This document shows positions 33,171-45,000 of a DNA stretch of 64,000 nucleotides, in pieces. The stretch lies in assembly GCF_036588685.1 (NCBI RefSeq), contig NC_086374.1, positions 72,600,457 through 72,664,456 of the forward strand, in the 5' to 3' direction. Each line of letters begins with the position of its first letter. Within the stretch, counting starts at the first letter, position 1. The position numbers were made by a program, and so were the translations under genes. This DNA is from Mytilus trossulus (Eukaryota > Mollusca > Bivalvia > Mytilida > Mytilidae). The notes beneath the pieces were generated by a model, which worked only from the letters and a program-made list of their open reading frames with translations, searched no databases and was not told where the DNA came from.

Positions 33171-36100
33171 ATTGGCGTCCAGAATATGAACCAGCATACA
33201 ATAATTTAAGTTATGTAAAATTGATAAGTTTGTTCAGCTGAAAATATCAAACGCTATCAGTATAAATTACCCGAAAAAGAAAGTGTATATCAGGGTAGGT
33301 AAACATATTTTGAAAATCAATTCTTAAACATGATAGTTCTCAATTCAGATATTTGAAATGCAAATTTATATACATGTACATGTAAACTTGACTTCATAAA
33401 AGAAAAAGAAAACTTTTCCAAGAATGAAACAAAGCCTTTTAAAAATTGAAAAGGTATTTACATCTCAAAATAATTCCATTATGACCAAATGTTTTACATT
33501 GGCTTAAAGTAAGGAGATTTTTTTTTCTTCTTATAGTTTTATTGTGAATTCACTATCATATTTATAACAATGATTTAAATCATTATTGGTGCCTATAATG
33601 ACATTGAACTTATCATTTTTCTAATATCTATTGTTAGGATAAAATGCTATCTGCTCTGATTTTCAAGCTATAAACATGATAAACACCAGATTTTGAGTTC
33701 CTTCAGTATCAATAACCAATTAACGCCTTATTGACAAATCATTAATTTCAAACACTTGTTTATTTGTCATCACTGCATGAAATCTTCTGATTACCACAAT
33801 AGATCTTAGATGACTGACCAGAAATGACCACATGTGTTCTACATAGTGTAAAAGTATTGTTCCACATAAATACATTGATATCAAAATCAGCTAGTGGCAA
33901 AATCTTCTTAGGTTTGAATTTAATAAGCTCCAGACATCCCCCCTTTTTTTTCCCTTTTTTTTTTTCGAAAAATAATATTTGTGTTTAGTTTGTATTTTGT
34001 CTTTATATCTATATTATAAAATGTTCAATGTAAATTTGCATAAGAAATGACTGAATTTCTAAAATAAAATTGTATACTGGAATGAAATTTGAGAAGTTAT
34101 CAAATTTAATGTTCTTGTATCACTGCCACACTTTGAAAAAGTTTTCTCCAAATATAAATGAACCATCAAAAATTCAACACAAGTTTTTAAAAAATATAAA
34201 GTAGTTCACAATTCATTACAAATGTGTCTCTAATCTCATATAAAGTTCTTGCTCTAACCAAAATTTGACATTTTTAATATTTCCTGTACATAGTTTTATG
34301 ATTTGCTATTTGTCGCCTACAACTAGTCACCAAATCTAGACATAACACTCCTTCATTGGGTAACGTATTTATACAAATTCTTATTGTTTCCAAATCCCTG
34401 TATTTCTTTACATTTTATAATTTCCTAAAACATCATGAAATTAAAGAAAATTTCAAAACTTTTAAACAATTGTTAAATTCTAAATTTGTATAATAATGAC
34501 ATTTTTATTTTTTACATGTTTAAAGTTGAAAAAAGTTATAATGGAACTGAAAGATGATACATTATGTTTATAATCAAAACATATTCAAATAATAGATGTT
34601 ATCATGTTAATCCACTTCAACAATTTGTAATGATCATCAAATGACAATATAGAGTCAATGTATAATAATAATTGATAAATAAATGAAACAACTTTAATAT
34701 TAATAAACAAATAAACTTTTATAATTTTAAAACTGAGACTTAATATTTATTTTTGCAGAGCAAGGGATTGTGGATACATAATTCCTAGTTTTAATCTCAT
34801 TTGTCTTATAACATGTAGTTCAAATAATTACATGTAGTATATATATCATTATATAATTAGTTAAAATCCACAGAAATGGCGATGTGGTCACAGTGGGATT
34901 TCATCAAGCTTGTACTACTGATTGTTAGTCAACTGAATGGCTAGATAAAATAATCTTCAACCTCAACAACTAAGAAAAGTAGTAGGTCCTACAGTGTCCT
35001 GGTGTGTGGTTTCTCACAAATTTCAATACAAACATCTTGTAGAGAACATAAATAAAACCCTGTAAATCCAGATAATGAACTATGTTTTTTTTTGGTTTTT
35101 TTAAACACTGACTTGTAAATAGTTGCAAAAATCTTGATTTGAAATTTAACATCCAGTATATTTACTATGTCATTTCTTTTGATTCTTCATTTCTTGGTAT
35201 CAGAGTCGGATTTAGGGGGGCAGGGGGCAACGCCCTCCCCCTTTTGGGAAAATATTGTTTGCTTATATAGGGAATCACTGAAGCGTGACTGGAGCGGGTC
35301 CCTTCTTAGGCAGTCAGGTCAGTGGACCCCCACTTATGAAAATATTTGGACCCGCCACTAAGTATGGTTGTTTTTTTATCATTAACCTTATAGCTGCATT
35401 GAATTATGACTCCTTTATAATAAAAAAAACCCCATAAAACATGAAATTTTAAGTATTATAAGTGAAATTTGGATGTTAGAACCATTTATCATGTTGATAA
35501 AAAAAAAATTATTATTTAGATAAATTAAAACATATCCTCAATCCTGAAACAAAACAGGACACTTGCAAATTAGGCTCCTTTTTAAAAAAAAGTCACTAAG
35601 ACTGAGGGCAGGGAGTCCTTGATATAATTTGAATCTCTATTATTGATTTAAAAAAAAGACAAATTATAGTTCAAAGTGTCCCCATTGTTTATTTTCATTG
35701 TTTTATGTAAACTGTATATTATGTATAATGTTTTAAGCCATTGGTCCATATGGGCATAAAGTGCTTTTCAATAAAGAATAATTAAAATTATTATTTTTGT
35801 CATGAATGAATTATAAAATACACATTAATGACAGTATTCATATCAATTTAAATTCACTTGAAGATCTATTAAACTTCCATGGTAAAAGAAAAGATGGGAA
35901 AATATTTATTATCTCTCCAATAAGTACTTAAGAAATGCCCCAATAAACTATCAAACATGTCATGTGGTGTTGGAAGTAGGCATCTCTTTGAAGTATTATC
36001 ACTATCAACATCTACATGTTTATCCCCTGAATGTTATGTTAGTATCTGAGGTACATGTACATAACAAATGTTCACATTTCACTTCTTTTTAGGTCCTTTT

Positions 36101-36530
36101 GCAAACGATTTCAAATTTACAAATCTCAGACTGAAGTTCAGTACTGGTAACTCTGGCTCACAACATGTATGGATGTAGTATGAAAATAATAAAAGGTGGT
36201 ATCATTTCCAAATTGCCAATAAAACAACTCTTCACTATAGGTCCAGATAATCATGCCGTCTCCTGTGGGTATTTTTCAATTTTCACTTCTTTTGATCTTA
36301 CTATGATGTGTGGGGAGGCAGGCGTCAAAGCAAAAACTTGAAATAGCTCTCCAAGACATCAAAATTATTTGGACTAACTCCCCAACAGAGATCAAAAGAT
36401 ATATTTTAACAACTTAAGAATATTATACAGCCTTCAACAATGTGCAAAAAGCTATACCACATTCTGATACATTGTTTGTAAAGACACATATTGGACTTTA
36501 TTATTACCTAATGAACTACAGATATACATA
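33171..36530. other. AT-rich non-coding stretch
   Basis: No exon, RNA gene or clear promoter seen. Contains long A and T runs and a GC-richer repeat piece at about 35190-35365 (CGGATTTAGGGGGGCAGG to GGACCCGCCACT), which resembles a terminal fragment of a dispersed element. Confidence 0.4.
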
Positions 36531-36879
36531 CAAGCTCAAAAAATAGATTTTACTGAAAGTGACGAAAATCCAGATTTTCCATGGAATTTTTAAACTTTTA
36601 TAGTTGCCTTCTATAGGATGGCTCTGGATTTCCAGAAATGTTTTAATAACAAGAGCATAATTTTCCATGGAATATTTTTATTTATCTATTTGCCTTCTAT
36701 AGGACTGACATGGAATTCCAGATTTTTTTCTGAACCACATCAAAAATTTTCCATGGATTTTTTTCCAAACCACATGTACCTTCTATAGGGGGGGGTATGG
36801 ATTATTTCTGGAATAGCCCATTATGTGTATCAAATTATGGGATGGTCAACTGTCAATGTATAACAGGGGCTGCTTCAGC

Positions 36880-37240
36880 CATTTTTAAAAGGGGGATTCC
36901 AACTTTGGACAAAAAGGGGTGTTCCAACTATTGGGGAGGGGGGGGGGTAGGAGGGGTCTAGATCCTGAAATCCCGGGCTTAAAAAAATCCCGGACTTGAA
37001 AACATGAAATCCTGCAGTCCCAAAAGTCAAGAAAAAAATTTCCAGGATCCCAAAAGGGTCAATCCCGAAATCCCGAGCTTAAAAACACCTGATCCCAGAG
37101 TCCAGATAAAGGTCCTATCCCCCCTCAACTATATGTCCCCATTCTAATGCATTGATCTTCCAAAAAAGATGGCAGTTCCAACCCCAGAAACCCTGCCCCT
37201 GGATCCGCCACGCATAAATGTATCAGGTCCATTCGCCAAT
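36880..37240. repeat. Repeat with degenerate GATCCCGAAATCCCGGGCTT units
   Basis: Short imperfect tandem phrases (AAATCCCGGGCTTAAAAA, AATCCCGGACTTGAAAAC, AATCCCGAAATCCCGAGCTT) preceded by a GGGGAGGGGGGGGGG run at about 36935-36950 and ending CTGGATCCGCCACG. Confidence 0.55.
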
Positions 37241-38940
37241 AATATCCATTCAGCCAGGGTTTGTTTGATCGTTTAAAAAATAAAAGAAATAATTCACCAA
37301 TATCCATACATTTGTTGAATCAATTAATCACAGGATTTGACCAATCTAAAAAATTAGGACATATTGGAAGCAGGCTATTTCATAAAATTTTTACCAGAAT
37401 GACAATTAAGAATAAATGTATATGGACCATAATTTGGTATTCGGCCTTTGGTTTCTTTTTGTATCCTTTTTTATAAGTTCTAAAATTTTAACTTTTATTT
37501 TTGTGGGTTGTGTTGGTGTTAGAATAGTATGAATGGAACAATTGAGTTTTTCGAGAAAAAAATAATACATTTTGATTCACCGTTTACGTGACATGAAACC
37601 AAACAGGAAACCAATCTTTATTTTCTTTATTTTGTACAATATAATTCAAAAGGCATAAATAAACACCATTACTAGTGTTACTTGCTTCATGTTAATATTT
37701 AAAATCTATTTTCAATGTTTTATTAAAGTTTTTTTTTAAACCTGACAGGAAACCATAAGAAACCGAAAGCATATTTTTAGTCTTATTTTATTGCAAAATC
37801 TGCTTAAAATAATCTGAACAGTATACTCTTTCTTAAAATCCATCTTAAATGTAACAGTTTTATAAAACTCCTAAATATGTGCTTGTTTTGAAAACAATTA
37901 ATACAATTTATTCAGAATTTTCCATATTTTCTTCATTGATACAGGATACCATAATCGTTGTATCTTGATGTTTAAGCCAAAAAAATGTATTTATATTTGG
38001 TTTTGATATTCCAGTTATTTACAATTTATTCCAAATCATTGACAATGTAACATTCTTTTTATCCAGTAAAGAAAAAAACTTTTAACTTGGAATTAAAATC
38101 TTTAAAATAGGCACAATGTGATACTTGTGACCTGTACACCATCTACATGGTTTCCACATTTTAACCTACTTTAGTGGGCTAAAATCAATAAAGTACTTCC
38201 TTTCAAGTCATGCATGGTAAAAGTTAACTTCTCCTTTGACAAATTTATTGCCTTTCTGATAAGTGTTTGCAGAACATGAATAAAAAATATTAATTAAAAA
38301 CTGTGACAAATATTCCAACTTTGTACATTCCAATTGTAACGGTATATTAACATGTATTTTTTATTAAATTATATTTATTCACCTAAAATATCCAGTAATA
38401 TTTACTGCTGAAGTTAAATCAATCCAACGAGCATTGGTACAATGATAAGAGACGTAATTTCGATTGATTTTTCCAAGGACTCTTCATGTCATTATCGGGA
38501 AACGAAGTGTGTTCTAACGTCTGTCAAATAGGAAATCGATTTTGTCAAGTCATTGGGCATTTATTTTCACACAGGATCGTATGTAACATTATGCACATAG
38601 GAAAAATAACAGACCACCGGCGCAATCTCTTTGACAATTGTATTTTCCTCTTTTAAACAAGACGAAACAAGTCTACAGATTATGTTTGCTAACATCCCGT
38701 TGGAAACAAAAACAATGTTTAGACCTAGTATTTCCTACATCCGGCCGTAATGGCGTTATCACATGTTAGGCACATGTTTCACGTATGACTGGAAATGATT
38801 AGAACTTAAGGACAAAAACAATTTTAATAAATAACTGGACTTCTGTTTCGTGTGAAATGGTACGCATAACGATAACGTAATTTTCTTACTTAATTATTAC
38901 AAAGATCAAAACAAGAATGTAAATCATCTCGGATTTACCT
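37241..38940. other. Intergenic region upstream of ZGPAT
   Basis: AT-rich and without recognised exons. The last few hundred bases become slightly richer in CpG (GGACACCGG-like words, CATCCGGCCGTAATGGCG near 38730) before the TCTCGCGAGA element, consistent with a promoter-proximal area. Confidence 0.4.
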
Positions 38941-38949
38941 GTTTGAACA

Positions 38950-38959
38950 TCTCGCGAGA
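38950..38959. promoter_or_regulatory. TCTCGCGAGA core promoter element upstream of ZGPAT
   Basis: Perfect 10-bp palindrome TCTCGCGAGA, the known BANP/CGCG-box motif of TATA-less housekeeping promoters in animals. It lies 94 bp before the candidate start codon at 39053 and 440 bp before the first secure exon, the spacing expected of a proximal promoter. No TATA box was noticed nearby. Its role here is inferred. Confidence 0.6.
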
Positions 38960-39052
38960 GTTCATATTTGCATATTGTTTTTAGCGTCATTGATAATTGT
39001 GTTAAAAGAGAGTCTTGACCAGTTATTTTTTAAAGAGGCTGTACTGTCTTCA

Positions 39053-42000
39053 ATGAGGAGAAGAGTTAATCACATCAGTGGTCAAAATGCTTTACAAGTA
39101 CCTTTATCTGCTTGTCTGTACAAACTTCATACAATGTAGTTTAAATTGTATTAAGTTTGAATTAGGAAACAGGTACATTTAACTATTTATTAATCAACAC
39201 CGAAGAACACTTAAGTACCAGTATCTTTGTTGTTCAAAATGTCATGTTTACAAACTCAGACATCCAGCATGACCTGATTAAAAATTTAATCTATCAAAAA
39301 TGGTTATTTAAATAGTTCCTGGTTTAGCACACACACACACACACACACCAACTGTAATATTTACTTAAGCTAATTTTTGATTAGAACATATTGTTTCAGC
39401 TATCTCAGGTAGAACAAGCATTACAGGCAGCAGGAGATAATGCAGATCTATTACAACTCAAATCTGATTTAAAAGAGGTCATTAGTCTTACCAATGGCAA
39501 GTATATACAACAAATTATTCATGCATTTATTATTACGATTTTGTCATTTTAGACTAAAATGGGATTTTAATTTTTGGGATGTTGAGAAAAGTACTGTTTT
39601 ACTTTAATCATGTTAGTTCATATAAAATAAATTAAGATGCGAGTTTAAATTATTGCCATTATTACCCTGTCAATTTTTTCGCAATAATTTTTTTAATTTA
39701 CACTTATACATGGATATATATATATATCTATTAAATCTTACTAAGTTTTAAATTTTCTTTGACAAAATAAGAACTTTAACAAGTCATCTAATTGGCACTC
39801 ATACCACATTCATGACATTGTACCACACCTTCTTATACAATGTATCTATTGTTAAGAACTTTAAGTTCCAACTTTCTTAGGCAAAGTTGACCTTAGATGA
39901 CATGGATGAATTCTACTATACATGTAGATCTATATGGTTATGTATAAAATGTAGATTCTAATAACTTATGTGTCTATGTAATAATTTATACATCTTTGAC
40001 TTTCAAAAACAGTAAATGATTGAGTATTCGTCACTGTCACTATTCCTGATGAAGTTATTTTTTAAAGCCAGAAAAATGCTTTTGGCCCACAAAATGCTTT
40101 TGGCCCACAAAGTTGTAAATCATTGTTTTCCTTTATAAATTGAACCCCTGTCTAATATAGCTCATTGAGAGTGAACACAAACTGTTCATGTTGTTAGTGA
40201 AAGATGGACTCAGTATACATGTGGTATAGACACTATGGTGTACAGGCCCGCAAACTTATAATCATTTATGTAATAGAAATGATAACAGATTAAAAAGTAA
40301 TATAATTGATATATATGTATATGTCTGTAATAAAAATGATAACAGATTAAAAGGTAATTGATATTCAATATGTCTGCAAGGTGCTCTACTTTTAATATAT
40401 GGATATAGGAAGATGTGGTATGAGTGCCAATGAGACAACTTTCCATCCAAGTCACAATTTATAAAAGTAAACCATTATAGGTCAGAAAACAGTCTTCAAC
40501 ATGGAGCCTTGGCTCACAATGAACAGCAAGCTATAAAGAACTTACAAAAATTACTATATACAGTGATATTACAAGTGTAAAACCATTCAAATGGGGAAAA
40601 CAACAGTCAAATCTATATAAAAACGAGAAACACTTACTTATGAACCACATCAACAAACAACAACTACTAAACATCAGGTTCCTACATGATATAATTGTCA
40701 CATCAGACTTCATTGATCATGTTCATTATTCATTAACTAATATCATGAATATATACACATATTCCTATGCAATTTACAATTAACTTTTACCTGAACTTAG
40801 ACACAAGTCTAGGGAGTGATATTAAGGATAAACAGTAATTAATTTCTATCATGCCTATTGAAGGCTTTACATTCATTGAAACATTTTAAATTTGAGACAT
40901 TTTATATGTGTACATCATGTACATGTACAATAAATAACTCTAAAGCTTGATAATAATCTTTAAATCTGTTGACAGAGAGTTTATTAGCACTGAAGAAACG
41001 TGAAATATTAAAGAGTTTAGAAAACCATGAGACTGATAATCAACCACAGTCTTCATCGTCAAAGATTGATGATGAATATGCTGCTTTTCAGGTAAACAAC
41101 TTTGTACAATAATTGAAGATCTGTTTTTCTGCTCATAAAAGTTGTACTACATTTTAATAATTAATTCTAGAATAAAAACAAAAAAAATGTTCTGAATTCA
41201 GATTTTTCCCTTACCTTCTAGTGTTATATTTTGAAGAAGAAAAAAAATAATTTAGAAATGTAGAAATGTCTAAAAAAAAAAAGATGTTTGGACTAAGACA
41301 AAATACCACAACCCCTCTCTCTTGAAATTAAATAGTTGTTCCCTTATGTTTGCAAAAGAATTTTTTTTGGGAGGAGATATCTTCTATCACCTACTGATTG
41401 GTATATTCATCACCCTTGATGTGTTTAGCTCTTGTTTCATGACTTTCTTACAGGTGTTCGATTGGTATGTTGATATTTAATACCTTAGTTACAGATTTTC
41501 TCTGATAAAGTTTTAATTTGTTGTTCTTTGCAAAAATTTGGTAACATTAGACTGCTGCATTGAAGAATTGTATTTTTGTCTAACATCACCACTTTGAGTC
41601 TTATTTATTTGTGAATGTTTATTTTCTTTTCTTTAGCTTGTATTGTAAATAATTATCTTGATGATTTTTGTGTAGATCATGTGCTGCAGTGGGCATCAAC
41701 TGTGTTTCCTAAAGTGCAAGAAGCATTCAAACTTTGAATTGCAAGTTCTAATAGATAGAGATATTTCAAAATTTCCTATTTTAAAACTTGACCATGTACC
41801 TTTAAAGTTAAATAATCATATGCAGACAGAATCATATTAAACAGAACATATGCATGGTGTACAGTAGACAAATCTATAAAAAAAATAAAAAATATATATA
41901 CATCTTCATTAATAAATTATTTAGGCAATGCTTGGAAGTGAACTGACAGACTGTAAAGAAGAACCAACATCTTCCACACATTCAAGCAGTCACATTAGCA

Positions 42001-45000
42001 AGGGACATAACTCCTGCTTACAAAAGGAAGTGAAAAATGGATCAGATAATAACAGTGACAATTTTGACAGTGATTACACTGAACAATTTAAAGATTTAAT
42101 TGGTGGAATATGTCGTGTTCCATTCTCATTTGATTGGGGAAATTTAAGTTATTATAATGCAATGATAACAGGAGTTGTGAATCCAGACTCGGATGATAAT
42201 ATACCTAAGGTAATACATATATATTATATGATAGAACTTTTTCACTCGTTTTATACATGTATAATGTACCTTTTCAAACTCTTTAAGTGGTACATGTTAT
42301 TTTAAAGTTCAATTAAATATGTAACTTAAATTATTTAAGTTGTCTCCTAACTTGTTTAAAGGGGCATTAGCTATGATATATATATATTAATCATGATAAT
42401 CATGAATGAAAGAACAAGCAAAATAACATGAATAATGAATTACTTTTAGCAGCCAGTTTGGTTCAATTTTGTCAAAATAAACTAAGAAACATGGCTGATG
42501 AATATTATTTTAAACTTGCAAGTGAGTAATTTGACCGCATTCATTCCCTATTAGTATGACCTTTAATTTAACTCCTTAGCAAGAGATGGGTTATGCATGA
42601 AAAAGGCATGTTCAGTTATTAAAAGAAAAAGAATGTCAACATTGAAAGTGAAACAAAGATAAACCATATGTCATGAATATCTATATAAATTTATTTTTCA
42701 GGTTCTAGTCATGTTTTGTAATCCTACCCATAATTCCATGCTTCCATGCAAGTATTTCCTGGAGGGTCAGTGTAGATTTCCAGATGACAAATGCAAGTAG
42801 GTTTTCCTGATTATTTTCCTTAGATACAAAATAATACCTTTTTTACATACAACTAGTTTTAAACTTTTAAAGGATAACGGATGTACTGAATAAACCATGT
42901 TAAGATTTAGGTATGAATAAAGATCCTATCATTATCTTTTACAATTATTGATGTTTTTTTCTGTTCTGGAATTTGTCACTACAGTTTAAATCTACTCTAA
43001 TAACTGCATTAGACCTATTTCCCCTTTTAATCAGCTTCTGGCTGTAAATTATATAAATGCAAAAGTAACATACATGTATATAATGATATTACATTTATGT
43101 TTCATTTTAATACATTATTTTGATTGGTTAATTGCAATCTGGCGTATTCAGAAATCAACTTTCATTTCCAAATGAAATCTTAACATTCATGATGACACGA
43201 GCTTCCACAATAAAATGCACAGGTAAATAAAAGAAAACTTGACAGAAATGGTGTTTTCATGATCCTATAAAAAAAAAAATGCAATTATAAGTATTGAATA
43301 TTTCTTTTAGTAGTTATATAGGGTTGTAAAAGCGTTGACTATGCACTTCATACAAAATGTACTTCAGTCAACGCTTTCATACCTCAATAATTTTACAAAA
43401 AGAAGCATTCAATTCTTAAATAGATGTTCCTAGTTTAAACCCCCTTGGTATGTTGATAACTTTTCATGTTCAGATTGTTTATATTATTGACATGTCTGTA
43501 CTTTTGTTTACAGGTTCTCTCATGGCTATCCAATTTGTCTAGACGATTTAGAAGAATACAAAGAACTAGACTACAGGTACTCACAATGAGACATGCTTCA
43601 ACTTTGATTTATCAAACAACTTAAATAGGAATTAAACTCATAATTTCATTATTTTCACTTAGAATACAATTTGAAAAGGAAAACTCTGTATTTAGTTTAG
43701 GAAAATGTGTGTATATGTCTGCATCTAATTTATTAGTAACCTGCCAACCCCCAATTCTTTAAATATAAAAGAAGACAATATTGAGTTGTTAAATAGTTTA
43801 TCACAAAATGAATCGTGTAAAACCAGTCAAATGGGAAAACCAATGGTCTAATCTATATAAAAAATGTGAGAAACGTGAAACACTTATGAACAACATCAAG
43901 AAAAGCCAACCATTGAACATCAGGTTCCTGACTTGGGACAGGTGCAAACAAATGCAGAAGGTTTAAACATGTTAATAGATACTAACCTTCACCCTTACCT
44001 GAAACAATAGTGTAACATCACAACATAGAAAGACACACCATAAAATATCTAGGCCATTTTAATTGCAGTATGCTCAAACTTGAAGATAAATGTTTGGCTC
44101 GTTATGAAGATGATCTCTGGTATCCGGGAATGATTGTTGATCTCCATGACGATGATCATGTGACAGTAATGTATAACTCCTATGAGGAGACAGCTAAACT
44201 TGAATTAAAAGATATTGTTCCCTATGGTAAGTTATTTGAATTTTTTCTAAATATAACATAATTTAGAAGGAAATAAAGCTGTATTGCAATTTTCAGAATT
44301 ACTCACAAGCCTAACTGCTAGTATATAATAATCTGTTTGCCATAAACAATTACATTTCAATAGGCTGTATCTTGATGGTCAGTTTCTACAGGTTAGCTAG
44401 AGGAAAACTTCATGGATCATGGATATTTGATTTCACAGTTTTGTTGAAGGCAGCTTACACGCCTATAGGAAATTTGTCATTCATTGAACTTTTAATTTCA
44501 CATTTCACCTTTACCAATGAAATACAATAAAATTGGTACTCCATGAAAATTAATGAATACACAGTATATGTACGATTTTGAGTGATGATGTTTGGTTTTA
44601 TCGGTAATTCGTATATTTTCCCTTTGATCTTACTGCCTAATATTTTCGTGTATCAATGTAGTGGCTGTATCACTGAAAATATTAGGCAATACATTGCAAT
44701 TGTGTGACGTCATAATTACAGATAAACAGAATAATAGGTAGTTTCTTTTTTTATACTTTTAAACAATGTAAATATAGAATAATAGGTAGTTTCGTTTTTG
44801 ATACGGACTATATCATGTGGAATATCTCAACTCGCCCTAACCATGCTAACAGGCTCGTCTAGATATTCCACATGATATAGTCCGTATCAAAAACGAAACT
44901 ACCTATTATTCTATATTTACATTGTTTAAAAGTAAAATCATGAAAATCAGGATAATTCTGAACTCCAAGAAAAATTTAAAATTGAAAGTCCCTAATCAAA

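Larger units (their letters stand above)
31607..36819. mobile_element. Possible 5.2-kb element with inverted ends, or two inverted repeat copies
   Basis: GGGCTATTCCAGAAATAATCCATACCCCCCCTATAGAAGG-type sequence starts at 31607 and its reverse complement ends at 36819; ATT occurs on both flanks (31604-31606 and 36820-36822). Inside both ends are short TTCCAG/ATTTCCA-rich tandem segments (31640-31890 and 36540-36790, the latter with a roughly 100-bp period around TTTTCCATGGA and CCTTCTATAGGA). No transposase was recognised between, and unrelated repeats are nested in it. Confidence 0.45.
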
